NCBI GenBank assembly: GCA_032622095.1
Contig: CP136068.1
Span: 133,805,989 to 133,869,988 of the forward strand
Source of the DNA: Siphonodentalium dalli
Lineage: Eukaryota; Mollusca; Scaphopoda; Gadilida; Siphonodentaliidae
DNA: 64,000 nucleotides
Reading direction: 5' to 3'
The first letter of the stretch is position 1, and the number at the start of each line of letters is the position of its first letter. The translations under genes were made by a program, and so were the position numbers. Positions 23,234 to 33,984 of this stretch are shown one piece after another. The notes beneath the pieces were generated by a model. That model made no database searches and was not told where the DNA came from. It saw only the letters and a list, made by a program, of their open reading frames with translations.

Positions 23234-24250
23234 GCTCAAATTTACATCGTAAAGTTTGAGCTATTACCATGGATTGGCGTCTGTCGTCCGAGCGTGCGTG
23301 AGTGCCTGCGAACGTCCGTCCGTACGTCAACAATTTCCTTCGACATGTCCTGCAGGCCGCATCCCTCATTCGATCTTTACTAAACTTCATTTGTGGCTTC
23401 AGTGTGACCATTTGATGGGAGCTATCGATTTTTTCCGAATATCGATGAAAAACATGGCAGCTAGTAGCCATCTTGGATTAAAAAAATTAATTACCGTCGG
23501 CACACTCTATAGCCCGTATTTGAGGCCGGATCGTTTGAACATTGTGTAGGCACGATTATGGTTACCTGTAGATGGGGGGTATCGAATTTGAAATATTTTC
23601 GATGAAAAACATGGCATCCGGCAGTCATCTTTGATTTTACTCTTTGCATGACTAAATTCTTTGACACAGACTACAGATCACATCCATCATCCGATCATCA
23701 CCAAACTGCATATGGATCTTCAGGGTGCCCTCTAAATGTGAGCATCCTATTTTGTTCGAAATGTTAAAAAAAACATGGCACTTGCGGCCATTTTGGTATT
23801 TACTCTTTGTATGACTAAATCCTTTGGTACAGACTACATCTCTCATCCTATCGTCACCAAACGTTTTACGGATCTTCGGGTGACCTGTAGATGGGAGCCT
23901 CCTATTTTGACGAAATTCGTTAAAAAAAACATAGCCACCAGCAGCCATCTTGGATTTCAAATTTGAATCCATCGTCATACCCCACAACCCGCATTTATTG
24001 GAGAATTGATTTGAAAATTACAAGCATGTTTAGAATCACCTCTAGATGGGAGCTATCAAAATTGAACAATTTTCGATGAAAAACATGGTCGCTGGCAGCC
24101 ATCTTGGACTTTACTCTTGGACTTTGCATGACTAAATCCTTTGCACGCCCTACAAACCGCATCCATCATCTGATGATTACCAAACTTCATATGGAACTTC
24201 GGGGTGACCTCAAGATGGTAGTCTCCTATTTTGACCGAAATTCGTTGTTT
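23234..24250 (+). mobile_element. Pearl-like (Helitron-derived, non-autonomous) element 1
   Basis: It begins with a hairpin GCTCAAA...TTTGAGC (23234-23261), then a short GTCC-rich tract, then several diverged copies of a unit of about 160 bp. Each unit reads GCATGACTAAATCCTTTG, CATCCGATCATCACCAAAC, AAAACATGGC and AGCCATCTTGGATTT. ACTAAAT recurs at 23651, 23814 and 24131, that is one and two periods. A hairpin, a tetranucleotide tract and ~160-bp core repeats are the architecture described for bivalve pearl/HINE elements. ORFs here are not genes. Confidence 0.6.
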
Positions 24251-24842
24251 TATTTAATAAAACATGAACAAATAAGTTTGATTTGGCTGTGACCTAATTG
24301 AAGTGTGGTATAATTTCCCGTTTAACAGTACACGCGATGAGTCCGTTTTACACGGAAATGAATCGGTTTACACGGAAAATAAAATTGGAAAATTAATAAA
24401 ATAAAAATGGGCGGGCGGGTCACCAGAAACTCATGTATTTTTTTTATTTTTGGCCTAAATTAAACTAAACTACCAAAGCCAGTTGGTATTCAGAAATACC
24501 ATCATCTTGTTTGTAAAGTTTATGAACAAGCAAAAACACACGCACATCCGTTCAGATAATCAATAACACAACCTCTATGCATTCAGTTCTCAATATAGTC
24601 CACTATTCAATGAGTCGTTCAATCAGGAAGAAACTATATGAGGGTCCCACTTGAGTGTTGCAGGCTGAGTGTCTTTATATTGCACTAATATCAAGCTTCA
24701 TCTACCATACATTGTACTAACTTTAATATGTGGTTTTCGCTCTGGTTGCAAGTATCAGTTCAAGGACAACATATGAAGTGTCCTACTCGATTGAATTTGT
24801 GCAGGAAAACATGACTCAAATATGCTTCCACAGGACTCAGAG

Positions 24843-25150
24843 TGTGAATTTAGTGACGCTACCATGTACAGCGGGCTATCATCACTAAATTCATCCTCTG
24901 GGATTCTGCCGAGGCCTTAAATGTTATGGGAGACCTAGACTCAGATTTAAGTCCCCATGCAGATGGTCAAGAAAAGATAAAAGATACTTTCTAAAGAAAT
25001 TTCTAAAGAAACCAAAACACTTGTTAATATGATAATACAGATACAGGAGATGAGGGCTAAGCATAATGAGGTTCACAGAGGGTAAATTTTGTGATGTTAG
25101 CCCGCTGTGGGGTAGTGGCACTAAATTCACCCTCTTGGAACCTCATTCTG
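24843..25150. mobile_element. Hairpin-ended MITE, copy 1
   Basis: Both ends form hairpins: GAATTTAGTGA...TCACTAAATTC on the left, and GAGGTTCACAGAGGGTAAAT with its near-complement on the right. Taken together they are inverted repeats of each other around ACAGCGGGCTATCATCAC. A second diverged copy is at 26664-26967. No coding content. Confidence 0.6.
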
Positions 25151-25458
25151 CAAATTTCCGGCAAAATTAACCCTCCTCAAATCAGGTTACTAGGCACAGG
25201 AACCAGCCTGGAGTGTTCAAATTGGAAGAGGTCACTTCTCTTGATTATTACTGAGAAGTATATTGTTGTCAGGGATACGTTATAATCGATGATGTTCAAT
25301 TTACACCATAATATCACATTCTATGATCCAATCATGATTATACAATACAATAGCCCATTTATATGATTAGCATGAGTAAGGACGTCATTATAATCAGAAA
25401 ATACAGTTTAAATAACCTTAGGGACATCAGTCTCTCAAAAAAGCCCATTTTACCATAT

Positions 25459-25858
25459 TTAACCCTTTACCCAACAAACCGGCCAAAACCGGCCAAATAA
25501 AGATTCAACAGCCTATAATATCTTCGGTCTGTCTCAATAGAACCATACAAATATGGATATCATTGGAACCGGCTCCTTGACCACATTGTGATAGTTACAG
25601 TTATGCCCTGTGCCAATGCATTCTCTTATATATGCGAGTCGACCATAGGTCGCCTCGCATATATAAGAGAATGCATTGGCCTAAAAAAAATCTTTTTTTA
25701 ACACTTTTTACCATTTTTTCTTACATTCTTTAACAATTTTATAATTTTTAATGTGTTAAGCCAATGCATTCTCTTATATATGCGAGGCGACCTATGGTCG
25801 ACTCGCATATATAAGAGAATGCATTGGCACAGGGCCCTTCTGTTGGGTAAAGGGTTAA
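25459..25858. mobile_element. piggyBac-like MITE, 392 bp, TTAA-flanked
   Basis: The body 25463-25854 lies between TTAA at 25459-25462 and 25855-25858, with 14-bp perfect inverted ends CCCTTTACCCAACA. Inside, two 67-bp hairpins (25613-25679 and 25761-25827) are inverted copies of one another, each CCAATGCATTCTCTTATATA outward with a GTCGACCATAGGTCG-like loop. The 211-bp MITE at 18158 shares one such hairpin. It has no transposase and would depend on a trans-acting piggyBac-type enzyme. Confidence 0.8.
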
Positions 25859-25859
25859 A

Positions 25860-26660
25860 TGGTAAAATTTTCGTCGGCTTTTCACAGAGACTGTTGGGAC
25901 ATATGCATACTGGTATTATATATAGAAGTCAATTCTCCCTAGGACAAATTAAGGAGAAGTGAAACAACTTAGGGATAAGATATCTCCCAAGTCGTTATCT
26001 AGGCTGGTCCATGTCTAGGCCTGCACTTAACACTTAACTCATTTATACTGTTTATTTGCTGTGTGCTATAGTGGAATGTCGGGGTTAATATTTGCCTGAA
26101 AGTCTGTGTAGAGTAGGTTAATAGAACCAATTACCAACTGATCAATAAGTGTGTGGGGCCATTGCTTTACTGGTTCAGAAGTATAGCGAATCATATGTTT
26201 GGAAACAGATCAATGTCACATGGAAGAAGTCCTACTGGCCTGGAAATATATCGTATCACGGGGAGGCGACCAGTCATGTGACTTGGGGAGAAAGTTGCAA
26301 TAAAATACTAGGTGTGCTTTAGATCGGTGCTTTTCGGTGATAATTCTCTAAGTGACCGAGTGGCCCCGCGACAGACTTCAGGCATGTTCTCAAATGCTAG
26401 CCTTTTAAAAGTTGTTGTGGTAAATATATATCCATGCATTCTTTGATGTTACAATAACAGATTGTTTATCTACAAAACTGTGTCTGGACCTGTTACTCAA
26501 CGTGGAGAGACGATCTACGGCCGAGTATAGGACAGCTGCAATACAAACGTTATCTGGCTGAAATATCATTGACGTACACACAAAGTGGATCTTATGAAGC
26601 AATAGAACAGTTTCCTGTCATTAAAAGAGATCATAAACAAATCGGTGAATGAGCATTGAC
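25860..26660. other. No gene recognised
   Basis: AT-rich sequence with short ORFs only and no repeat of note apart from flanking MITEs. Confidence 0.4.
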
Positions 26661-26663
26661 TTA

Positions 26664-26967
26664 ATATATACAGCGGACTAGCATCACCAAATTCACCCTA
26701 ATTCTGCATCGTCTCATCTGCTATTGATGTTCCCAGATGGTGAATATTATGATGTACACCATTGGGAACATCAATTGTGCAATGTGTCATCTGCCAATTT
26801 GGGGATATAGAGAAACTGAACTAAAAAAGAAATAGATCTATGTGAAGAAGTTTCTACAGATAAGAAACGTTCAAGAGAAGATGAGTCCTAAGCAGAATGA
26901 GGTCCCAAAAGGGTGAATATAGTAATGATAGCCCGCTATGCGGGATAGCGTCACTAAATTCACCCAC
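26664..26967. mobile_element. Hairpin-ended MITE, copy 2
   Basis: A diverged copy of the 24843-25150 element. The left end has ACAGCGGACTAGCATCAC and CAAATTCACCC. The right end has AAGGGTGAATATAGTAATG, AGCCCGCTATGCGGG and CACTAAATTCACCC. Internal GAGTCCTAAGCAGAATGAGG matches GGCTAAGCATAATGAGG of copy 1. Confidence 0.6.
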
Positions 26968-27289
26968 TAGGGATATCAAATGACATGCAGACTAAACTCA
27001 GGCTTGGTCACAATTAACCCATTCTATACTGAATGGATTCTCCCAACCGATTATACAAGTATACCGGTATATCGGAATGGTATGGCATTAGTTTGGAGGA
27101 GTGTGCTGGGTGCATAAGCAGACGGCATACAGAGAAATAGATAACATATGATAATAAGTATTCATATTCATTGGTGGGAAATGTTTAGATAATAAGTTCA
27201 ATGGTCGTTTGTTGAACTTATTTTCTGAACATTTCCTATGGGAACTACTCGTCAATGGGTATTGGTATTTATTTGTACTAATAATTTTT

Positions 27290-27866
27290 AGCTCAACTTA
27301 ACTTTGTAAAGTTTGAGCTATTGTCCGTCCGTGCGTCCGTGCATCCGTCAACAATTTCCTTTGGCTCATCCTTCAGGCCGCATCCCTTATCCGATCATCG
27401 GCAAACTTCGTATGGATCTTCTGGGTGACCCCTAGATTGGAGCATTTATTGGAGAATTGTTTTGAAAATTTGTAACCATGTTTATGATCACCTCCAGACG
27501 GGAGCCATCGAATTTGAACAATGTTCGATGAAAAACATGGCCGCCGGCAGCCATCTTGGATTTTGCTCTTTGCGTGACTAAATCTTTTGGCACACCTTAC
27601 AAATCACATCCCTCATCCGATCATCACCAAACTTTATATGGATCTTCCCGATGAGTTAGAGCTGGGACACATTGATTTGTTTTTCGATATTCTTAAAAAA
27701 ACATGGCTGTCAGCAGTCATTTGGGATTTTACACTTTGTATGACTAAATCGTTCGGCACACCCTACAGGTCACATCCCTCAGCCGATCGTCACCAAACTT
27801 CATATGGAGCTTCGGGGTGTCCTCTAGATTTGAGCCATCAATTATTTCCAAAATTCGTTAAAAAGC
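27290..27866 (+). mobile_element. Pearl-like element 2
   Basis: It starts with a 31-bp hairpin TAGCTCAACTTAAC/GTAAAGTTTGAGCTA, then GTCCGTCCGTGCGTCCGTGC, a tetranucleotide-like tract. Two to three ~165-bp core units follow with the same phrases as element 1. This is the best-preserved hairpin of the three copies. Read on the minus strand, the hairpin lies at the 3' end, as in Helitron-type elements. Confidence 0.6.
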
Positions 27867-28469
27867 ATGAATGAGTGAATGAATGAATAATTTATTGGAT
27901 AAGGCATGTACACGTATATCTAGCATTTATAAAATACAATGTGAACAATAGAAATAAAAATACAGTGTACACACAGAATCCGGGCGGTGATGTGACATAA
28001 TGGCCGTCTTCCCATCATCTCCCAGGCAAAAATTAAAGGCATCAGTTTGTTTCCGTTTAGCAGCTATCGTCAATATACTTGTGGTGTGTTTAAACGAAGT
28101 AAGATTTAGAAAGGCTAATTTATACGGTATACCATCTCAATCGCAAGTCATGTCTATATCTTTACAAATTAAACTACATATTGAGAGTGAAACAGTGTGA
28201 TGTACACTTTATATCAGTTCAGGGAAGAGTCATGCGTTGTTGTACCTTCTCAACAAGTTACATTTCTAAATGTGTGCATGTATAATTTATACATAATGTG
28301 TGCTATACGTACAATATGTAGTAGGTTACAGATCGATACAGTATTTACAAGGATAAACTAAAATATGTATATGTAATATATATATATATAATTTCTTCTT
28401 AGCCGTATAGGTCTGCTGATAATTAATAAATATGAAGAGTAACACCTTTTAAGACCTATTTTATGTATT
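27867..28469. other. Probable LINE-type 3' tail in minus orientation, otherwise featureless
   Basis: At 27866-27895, GAATGAATGAATAATTTATTG reads on the minus strand as CAATAAATTATTCATTCATTC, a simple-repeat tail after an AATAAA-like signal. It may be the 3' end of a minus-strand retroelement, perhaps the one represented by LINE D. A short (TA)n run is at about 28376-28392. An ATG-initiated 66-codon plus-strand ORF at 28000 has no recognised domain. Confidence 0.35.
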
Positions 28470-28631
28470 TAACATACGAGCTTTCGGGTTTCCCCTTCCT
28501 CCGGTATATATGCAAATGGAGTTACATCAAGATACAGTTGAACACAGTTACCCCTGTGTTCAACTGTATCTTGATGTTACTCCATTTGCATATATACCTG
28601 AGGAAGGGGAAACCCGAAAGCTCGTATGTTA
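28470..28631. mobile_element. Palindrome with hammerhead-ribozyme-like core beside Penelope-like RT
   Basis: Arms of about 77 bp (TAACATACGAGCTTTCGGG and its complement) flank a short CAGTTACCCCT loop. On the plus strand at 28598-28620 the sequence reads CTGAGGA, AGGGGAAACCC (a GGG/CCC stem), then GAAA: the hammerhead core order. On the minus arm the first box is CGGAGGA, so that core is broken. The RT fragment at 28632-29155 ends exactly at this palindrome. Hammerheads in Penelope-like terminal repeats are established; this copy looks like a rearranged, inverted terminal repeat. Confidence 0.6.
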
Positions 28632-29155
28632 GTCTGTTAGTTTGTAGAATATGTCCGTTTGTAATTTATTTTTGTCAGCCAAAACAAGCACATCCAGAAA
28701 TGGTAATTTTTTTCACGGCTCCATTCTGATGTAAATTTGATTGACGGATGAAGTTCAGAAGTGAAAGGAACTGGTTGAGGGTTTCTGTTGAATTTTCCCA
28801 AATTATGAAACAATCATCCATATACCTTTTCCATGTACACATAATATGTTCACTGATGTTGGTCTGGAATGATTCTTTTACTTTCGTATACAGTTGATGT
28901 TCGAGAAATCCCATTACTAAATTTGCGTATGTTGGGGCCATCTTTGTACCCATAGCCGTGCCTTTAATTTGAAGAAAATATCTCTCGTCAAAGAAGAAGT
29001 TATTGTTTTCTAAAACTATGTCAATTGCATTCAGAATGAAATCCTCACTGAAGCGATCGTTCAATATATCATTATGTTCCTTTATCCAAAATTTAAGTGC
29101 CTCCTGTCCAAGAATGATCTACATATTGCTTTATGTTGGTTAGATAGCTTCTGAT
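28632..29155 (-). pseudogene. Penelope-like element reverse transcriptase fragment
   Basis: Minus-strand reading gives NDRFSEDFILNAI, Y-LQIKGTAMGTKMAPTYAN and WKRYMDDCFIIW, with the catalytic YMDD at 28813-28824. A frame change near 28690 continues FLDVLVLADKNKLQTDIFYK and TD. The QxxGtAMG...APxYAN, WxRYxDD and FLDV...TDIYxKPTDxH blocks are diagnostic of Penelope-like RTs and not of LINEs. The upstream part has a frameshift near 29110 (KQYVDHSWTGGT stop, then ALKFWIKEHND). The N-terminal RT region and any GIY-YIG endonuclease are missing. Confidence 0.85.
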
Positions 29156-29159
29156 TTTT

Positions 29160-30347
29160 TTAAAACTATTTTCCGAATCCCATAGCGCTTCATTTTATCC
29201 AATAGGATATTGTGATCTATCGTATCGAAGGCTTTTGAAAAATCTAAGAATAATGCTATTGTTGAATCTTTAGTTTTTTTTATCATTCATTTCGCCGATG
29301 TAATTTAGGAGTTTCAGGAGAGGGTGAATAGTGGAGTGGTGCTTCCTAAAGCCAAATTGCATTGGGTTTAATATGTTCTTTTTCTCTAAGAAATCTGTCA
29401 ATCTTCTGCAAGTAGCTTTTTCTAATATCTTAGATAATACGGCAAGAATGTTTATGGGTCGGTAGTTATGAACATCTTTTTTATCTCCAGTCTTGAGGAT
29501 TGGGACTACCCGTGCTATTTTCATTGCGTCGATGAATATACCACTCTCATATATGAAAGATTTACTATATGCGATATTGGATGAGCGATGAACTGACAGG
29601 TCTCTTTCAGCAGCTATGTAGTAAAACCAGAGTTATCAACACTTTTCTTATTTTTGAACCCACTGGTAATGTATATAATTTCATTTGGACTTGATGGATA
29701 CAGGACAAAACTATCATTTTTTGGTTCCTTTAAGTATGATGTGTAGGGTTTTGTCACAGGCACCCCATTTATTTTGTTAAGTGTATCATGCCCTACTTCA
29801 GAGAAATATTTGTTGAAGGCATTTGCAATTGATTCCGGATCATTATAGTCCACATTATTCATAGTTATTATACATGGCATCCCAGTGGTATTCTGTTTTA
29901 GGATAATAGCACTATTCATAATTTGCCATGTTTTCTTCATATTTTCTTTTTTTCTTTTAGTGTCGTTTCCTAATACAGCCGTTTACTAACTCGCATAATA
30001 GAGCTGAATATTTTACAGTATTTTTTATATTTATCTTGGTTTCCTATTGTCGGGTGTTTGAGTTTTTTCCGCAGTAATTTGTTTTTATTTAAGGATGATG
30101 TAATTAATCCATTTGTCATCCATGGATTTCGTTTTTGTTTCTTATTTTGGTGAACCTTAATAAGTTTTAGCGGGAATGCAGTCTCAAAAGCTGTCGCATT
30201 AATATTTTGAAATTTGTTAAAGATATCATTTGGACAAGATGACTCCAGCACGGACGAGCATGGGCATGAAGAAAGTAATAATTTAAATCTCTCTTTATTC
30301 TGCATGTTTAAGCAACGTTTTCTGACAAGTTTACTTTCGGCTGACAT
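29160..30347 (-). pseudogene. LINE D ORF2: linker and RT N-terminus
   Basis: Three minus-strand frames follow each other: 29970-30347 (KRNPWMTNGLITSSLNKNK, a conserved linker seen in LINE H as REPWMTKGLIQSSVKKNK), 29614-29940 (MKKTWQIMNSAI, NAFNKYFSEVG) and 29270-29524 (KIARVVPILKTGDKKDVHNY, MQFGFRKHHSTIHPLL). A further stretch to 29160 gives TIALFLDFSKAFDTIDHNIL, RT motif A. Frameshifts separate all parts. No catalytic FADD is present because the gene ends before it. Confidence 0.8.
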
Positions 30348-31197
30348 ATTTTTTTGTTTTTTTGTTGGTTAAGGAGTAGAATACCCCGAAATGATCGCTA
30401 ACATCGGTAATAATGACGCCTGATATGAAAGGAGATGGATCATTTGAGTATATATGGTCTATCAGTGACGCTGAATAGTCAGTGACACGGGTTGCCTTAG
30501 AAGTGACTTGAACAAAACCTTGAGCGAATGCATTATCAATAAAAGTTTCAGTTTTTGGATGAAAGTGATAAGTCAAGTTATTAATATTAAAGTCACCCAT
30601 TATATAGGAATATTTCCCTTCCTTGTTTATATATTTAGTTATTGTGTTGAAGAGTTTCGTGAACAAGCCCAGATCGGACTTTGGTCGAGTGTTTGGGCGG
30701 TATATTACACCAACACTATACGGTTTGCTATTTTGGGGCTGCACCCCTATAAAGATTGATTCCAACACATGTGGTAGAAATACAGTTAAATCATCCCTTA
30801 TTTTGTGGATCCGATTTTTTTGGACATAACAGCCAACTCCTCCATGACAGTCATCGTCTATATGTCTGGTTTTAGTGTATAAGGTATAGCCACCAAGATC
30901 GAAACAGCATTGGGATGGCTGTCTGAAGAACTCGCTTATTTCAATTATATCCAGTGAATTGGAGTTGATAAGTTCATTAAAGGAATCCCAATTAGCTCCA
31001 ATACTCTGACAGTTTATGTGAAATAGCTTGAGTGAAAGCTCTAATTCTTCGTTTAGCTGACTATATTCTGCAGGGGAGTAATACTTGCAATCGGTACCGC
31101 TTATTCCGTTTGATCCCTCATTATCACTGTCACTTTCATAAGAAATTTCATGATTAGCCATTGGGAAATATGGTATAAATGTTGAAGACCTGGTCAA
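30331..31197 (-). pseudogene. LINE D ORF2: endonuclease domain
   Basis: An uninterrupted stretch of about 288 codons. Key blocks are KLFHINCQSIGANWDSF (start of the fold), IIEISEFF (equivalent of LSET), HGGVGCYV, GVIYRPNT, a YIMGDFNINNL box and TDVSDHFGVFYS near the end. All usual catalytic motifs (E, GDFN, SDH) are present, so the domain is the best-preserved endonuclease in the window apart from the right-edge partial one. It overlaps the linker frame by about 17 bases, marking a frameshift. Confidence 0.8.
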
Positions 31198-31199
31198 AT

Positions 31200-32630
31200 G
31201 GCATATTGAAATATCGAATGGAATAATTGAATGAGTGATATAAGTAGAATGTGGATCTAATCAATAGGTTGTATATCGTACTGAGAGCTGGTGAACAAAA
31301 ACATATAACAAGATATATAAGAGATGAAAAAGAAATAGGAGATTCTACCTCCGGTAACATAGTGGAACAGTGAGAATGTTCTAACCTCATTACATTGAGT
31401 GTACGAAAGTTGATGGGGGTAACATACACCTTTATTTATAAATTTGGAACACGTGTGTCGCTTAAAATTATAATTTGGGTACCCTTTCGTGTCGCCAGAG
31501 ATGAGTGTCAATATTTTAGAAATTATCTAAATTTAAAACAGAAAAGTTGTGTTTTCGGTGTTTTATTTTGGGAAGTGTACGTCACTTTAAAAAGTCATCC
31601 GAGACATAATAACTAAGCGCAATATTTATTAGGCAAGGAAGTATTTCAAGATTATTAGTTGACAAGAGCCGTGCACTTCATGAACTGCATGACGACAACA
31701 CGGCAGCTATTTTTATTCGGTTCATTGATTGGCCCACGAGATGGTATCGCCCAGAGAAATCAACAAACTGACATGTGCAAGAGGGTTTGGTTAATAATTA
31801 TTAGCTGGGTGTCACCTACTCACAGTTCCATAGAAATTTATAACACGAAAAATGAAACTGAACAATTATCCTAATTTGGATCGTTTATTTTCAAAACTAT
31901 TTGTTTGACTATATATGCACTGATATCTATTTGAAGTAATTTATACAAATATATTCCAGTAACAGTTTTAATGAATAGCTTTGTTGATTGCCACAAATAG
32001 GTATCTGCAATTATTTTAATCTCTTCGGTAATGGTCATTGTGTATATATATATACATGTATCAAGAAAAATGCAAAAAGATTACAGTTTATGCAGTAAAA
32101 CCAGCAGCCATTTTGGTTTTCAAATTTGAATCCAGCCGCACACCCTGCAGCCCATTATTTTTGCAGTCAAATATTGCACGAAATGACAGGCATATGCCAT
32201 GGCAACAAGACTAATACGTTTCTGATGCAGGTTTCTGCCACATTATAACTTTAGACGACATTGAAGTGAACGGTGTATACTCCCGGATATTGAGGCTATC
32301 TTGGCAACCATATTGCCTGTTACACACACGTGTAACATTTAAGGTCGAAAAATGGATCAAGTGCAACGTTGAGCTACCTGGTTCCCGGACTAAAATTCCA
32401 ATTTTAGATATGTTATTGTATGGGTACCGTCAATTTCAAAAACACCAACAATAGACATAAAAGTAATAACATGACCCGGTTTCAAAGAGCTTTGAAAAAA
32501 TTCAGCCTATTACCAATTTATTCTAGGTTCACCTCAGCATCGAGACTAAACGACTAGACTATATAGTGGCATCCGTTTCAGAGCGAGTGTCAAGTTACTC
32601 GGTTTCCGGTTTATAGGGTGGATCTCGGCG
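31200..32630. other. No gene recognised; one pearl-like fragment at 32098-32165
   Basis: A fragment at 32098-32165 reads CAGCAGCCATTTTGG and ATTTGAATCCAGCCGCACACC, matching the core of the pearl-like elements. The rest is AT-rich with short ORFs and a small TA run near 32043. Confidence 0.45.
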
Positions 32631-32652
32631 CTCTAGTTGACCATCTTCATTC

Positions 32653-32788
32653 AGGGGCAGCAGGCAGACGGCCAGCTAGGTCATGCTGCTCCTGTGCAAT
32701 AATATACTTTTGTTTACTATTTTGTTAATGTATTGTATTTTAATATTATTGTGCAAATAAAGATCTATCTATATATCTATCTATTCCG
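32653..32788 (+). mobile_element. Solo 3' end of the LINE D/F/H family
   Basis: GGGGCAGCAGGCAGACGGCC followed by GGTCATGCTGCTCCTGTGCA matches the 3' UTR hairpins of LINE F (about 51996-52040) and LINE H (61303-61344, minus). It ends GTGCAAATAAAG and a (ATCT)n tail. This is a severely 5'-truncated insertion, as expected from incomplete target-primed reverse transcription. No coding sequence remains. Confidence 0.8.
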
Positions 32789-32789
32789 A

Positions 32790-33984
32790 CAGACTTATAA
32801 AAGTTAAACTACAACTTGATTGAAATGAAAAAAATGCATCGTAGAATAGCATCTGAGTTTGCGTACATAGAAACATTATATGTCATATGCTCTCTGAATT
32901 TCAAGAAATCCTGTTAAGATCCAGGCCTCTGAGATTAATTGTGTTTGTTCTAAGTGATAATTATCCTAATATTTCCGCCACATATACATGTACCGATGTT
33001 GCCATTTTACGAATTCCAGCTCAATGGTGTTATATGAACTATTCATAGTGTAGGTAAGTTGCAGTATGTCCTAACTGCCAAAATTGGCACCCTGTCTGTA
33101 GTATTCTTCACAGAACCAGGATTACATTTAATTTACGATTTATCATGCTGATTTAATCTATTCAAGAAATGATTTTCCAATCAGATAGCGTTAAAACATG
33201 TCCATAGTCTTAATAGTTGACCCCCATCGGAGATTCAAACTTTAAAAATAAAATATCTCAAAAACATAACAAATGGACTTAGGGCAACCTGGAAATCCGG
33301 TCGCGATTGGGCAAAGCTTGTCAATAAGTGACACAGTGTGATTAATTATTTGTTTTGCATGAAGCTATTGCTTGGTCGAGCAACGCATTCTTCATTGCTT
33401 AAGTATTTCATTGGCGCGATTCCTCCCTTTTGAAATAATTTCCCTAGATCGTAAGTTGATTGGCCAATTGAGTGTTAAAAAAGGATTGGATTCTCATGTT
33501 GTTGAACTCCATAGAGTTTGGATGCAAGTTGGTATGACATTACATGTTGCATATGTCTAACGCTTTCGCGTCCCATGAAAAATGTCAGATAAACTTGCAT
33601 TCATATTTCTTGGAACTCAATCATATCAACATCCATTTTGCACTAAATTCAAACAGCAATGTGCGGCATTCCAGACAAACAAAACGTGGGAAAATACTTT
33701 CACTCACCACCATTTGCACGACACAGGGATCGCGAAGGTCCTCATAGTTATATGAACACGAAGTTTGCTAGGTATCATTGGTTCGGAAGACATCTGTGTA
33801 CAACCCAGAATGCTCTGAGATAGGAAATAAAAGTGTCAATGGAACTGCATGTAGCTCAACATGGGCAGTCATTAATAATTTTATGCTGAACAGTCAATAG
33901 ACTGTTGAAGAAGAAAAGTCAAACTATTTCAGTAAACGGATTGTTTTGTGTATATGAAATATTTTTGATTTCGAATAAATGTGG
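32790..33984. other. No gene recognised
   Basis: AT-rich with short ORFs. No domain, TIR or tandem repeat was found. Confidence 0.4.

Larger units (their letters stand above)
29156..31200 (-). mobile_element. LINE D: CR1/L2-like, RT-truncated, fused to Penelope fragment
   Basis: Endonuclease, linker and the first RT blocks run on the minus strand from about 31200 down to 29156. There KMKRYGIRK of the RT gives way to Penelope-like sequence. The junction lies within a TTTTTTTAAAA tract near 29150-29160. The family is that of LINEs F and H: matching WDSFNEL/WDSFKDL, GVIYRPNT, SDVSDHF and YRPI-ILA/SILPAFSKI text. Everything 3' of RT motif A is absent. Confidence 0.8.

Noticed and set aside
23652-23987. 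111-codon minus-strand ORF and similar ones at 23.2-24.3, 27.6 and 34.3 kb
   Set aside because: They fall in pearl-like core repeats and the same peptides recur with each unit in different frames.
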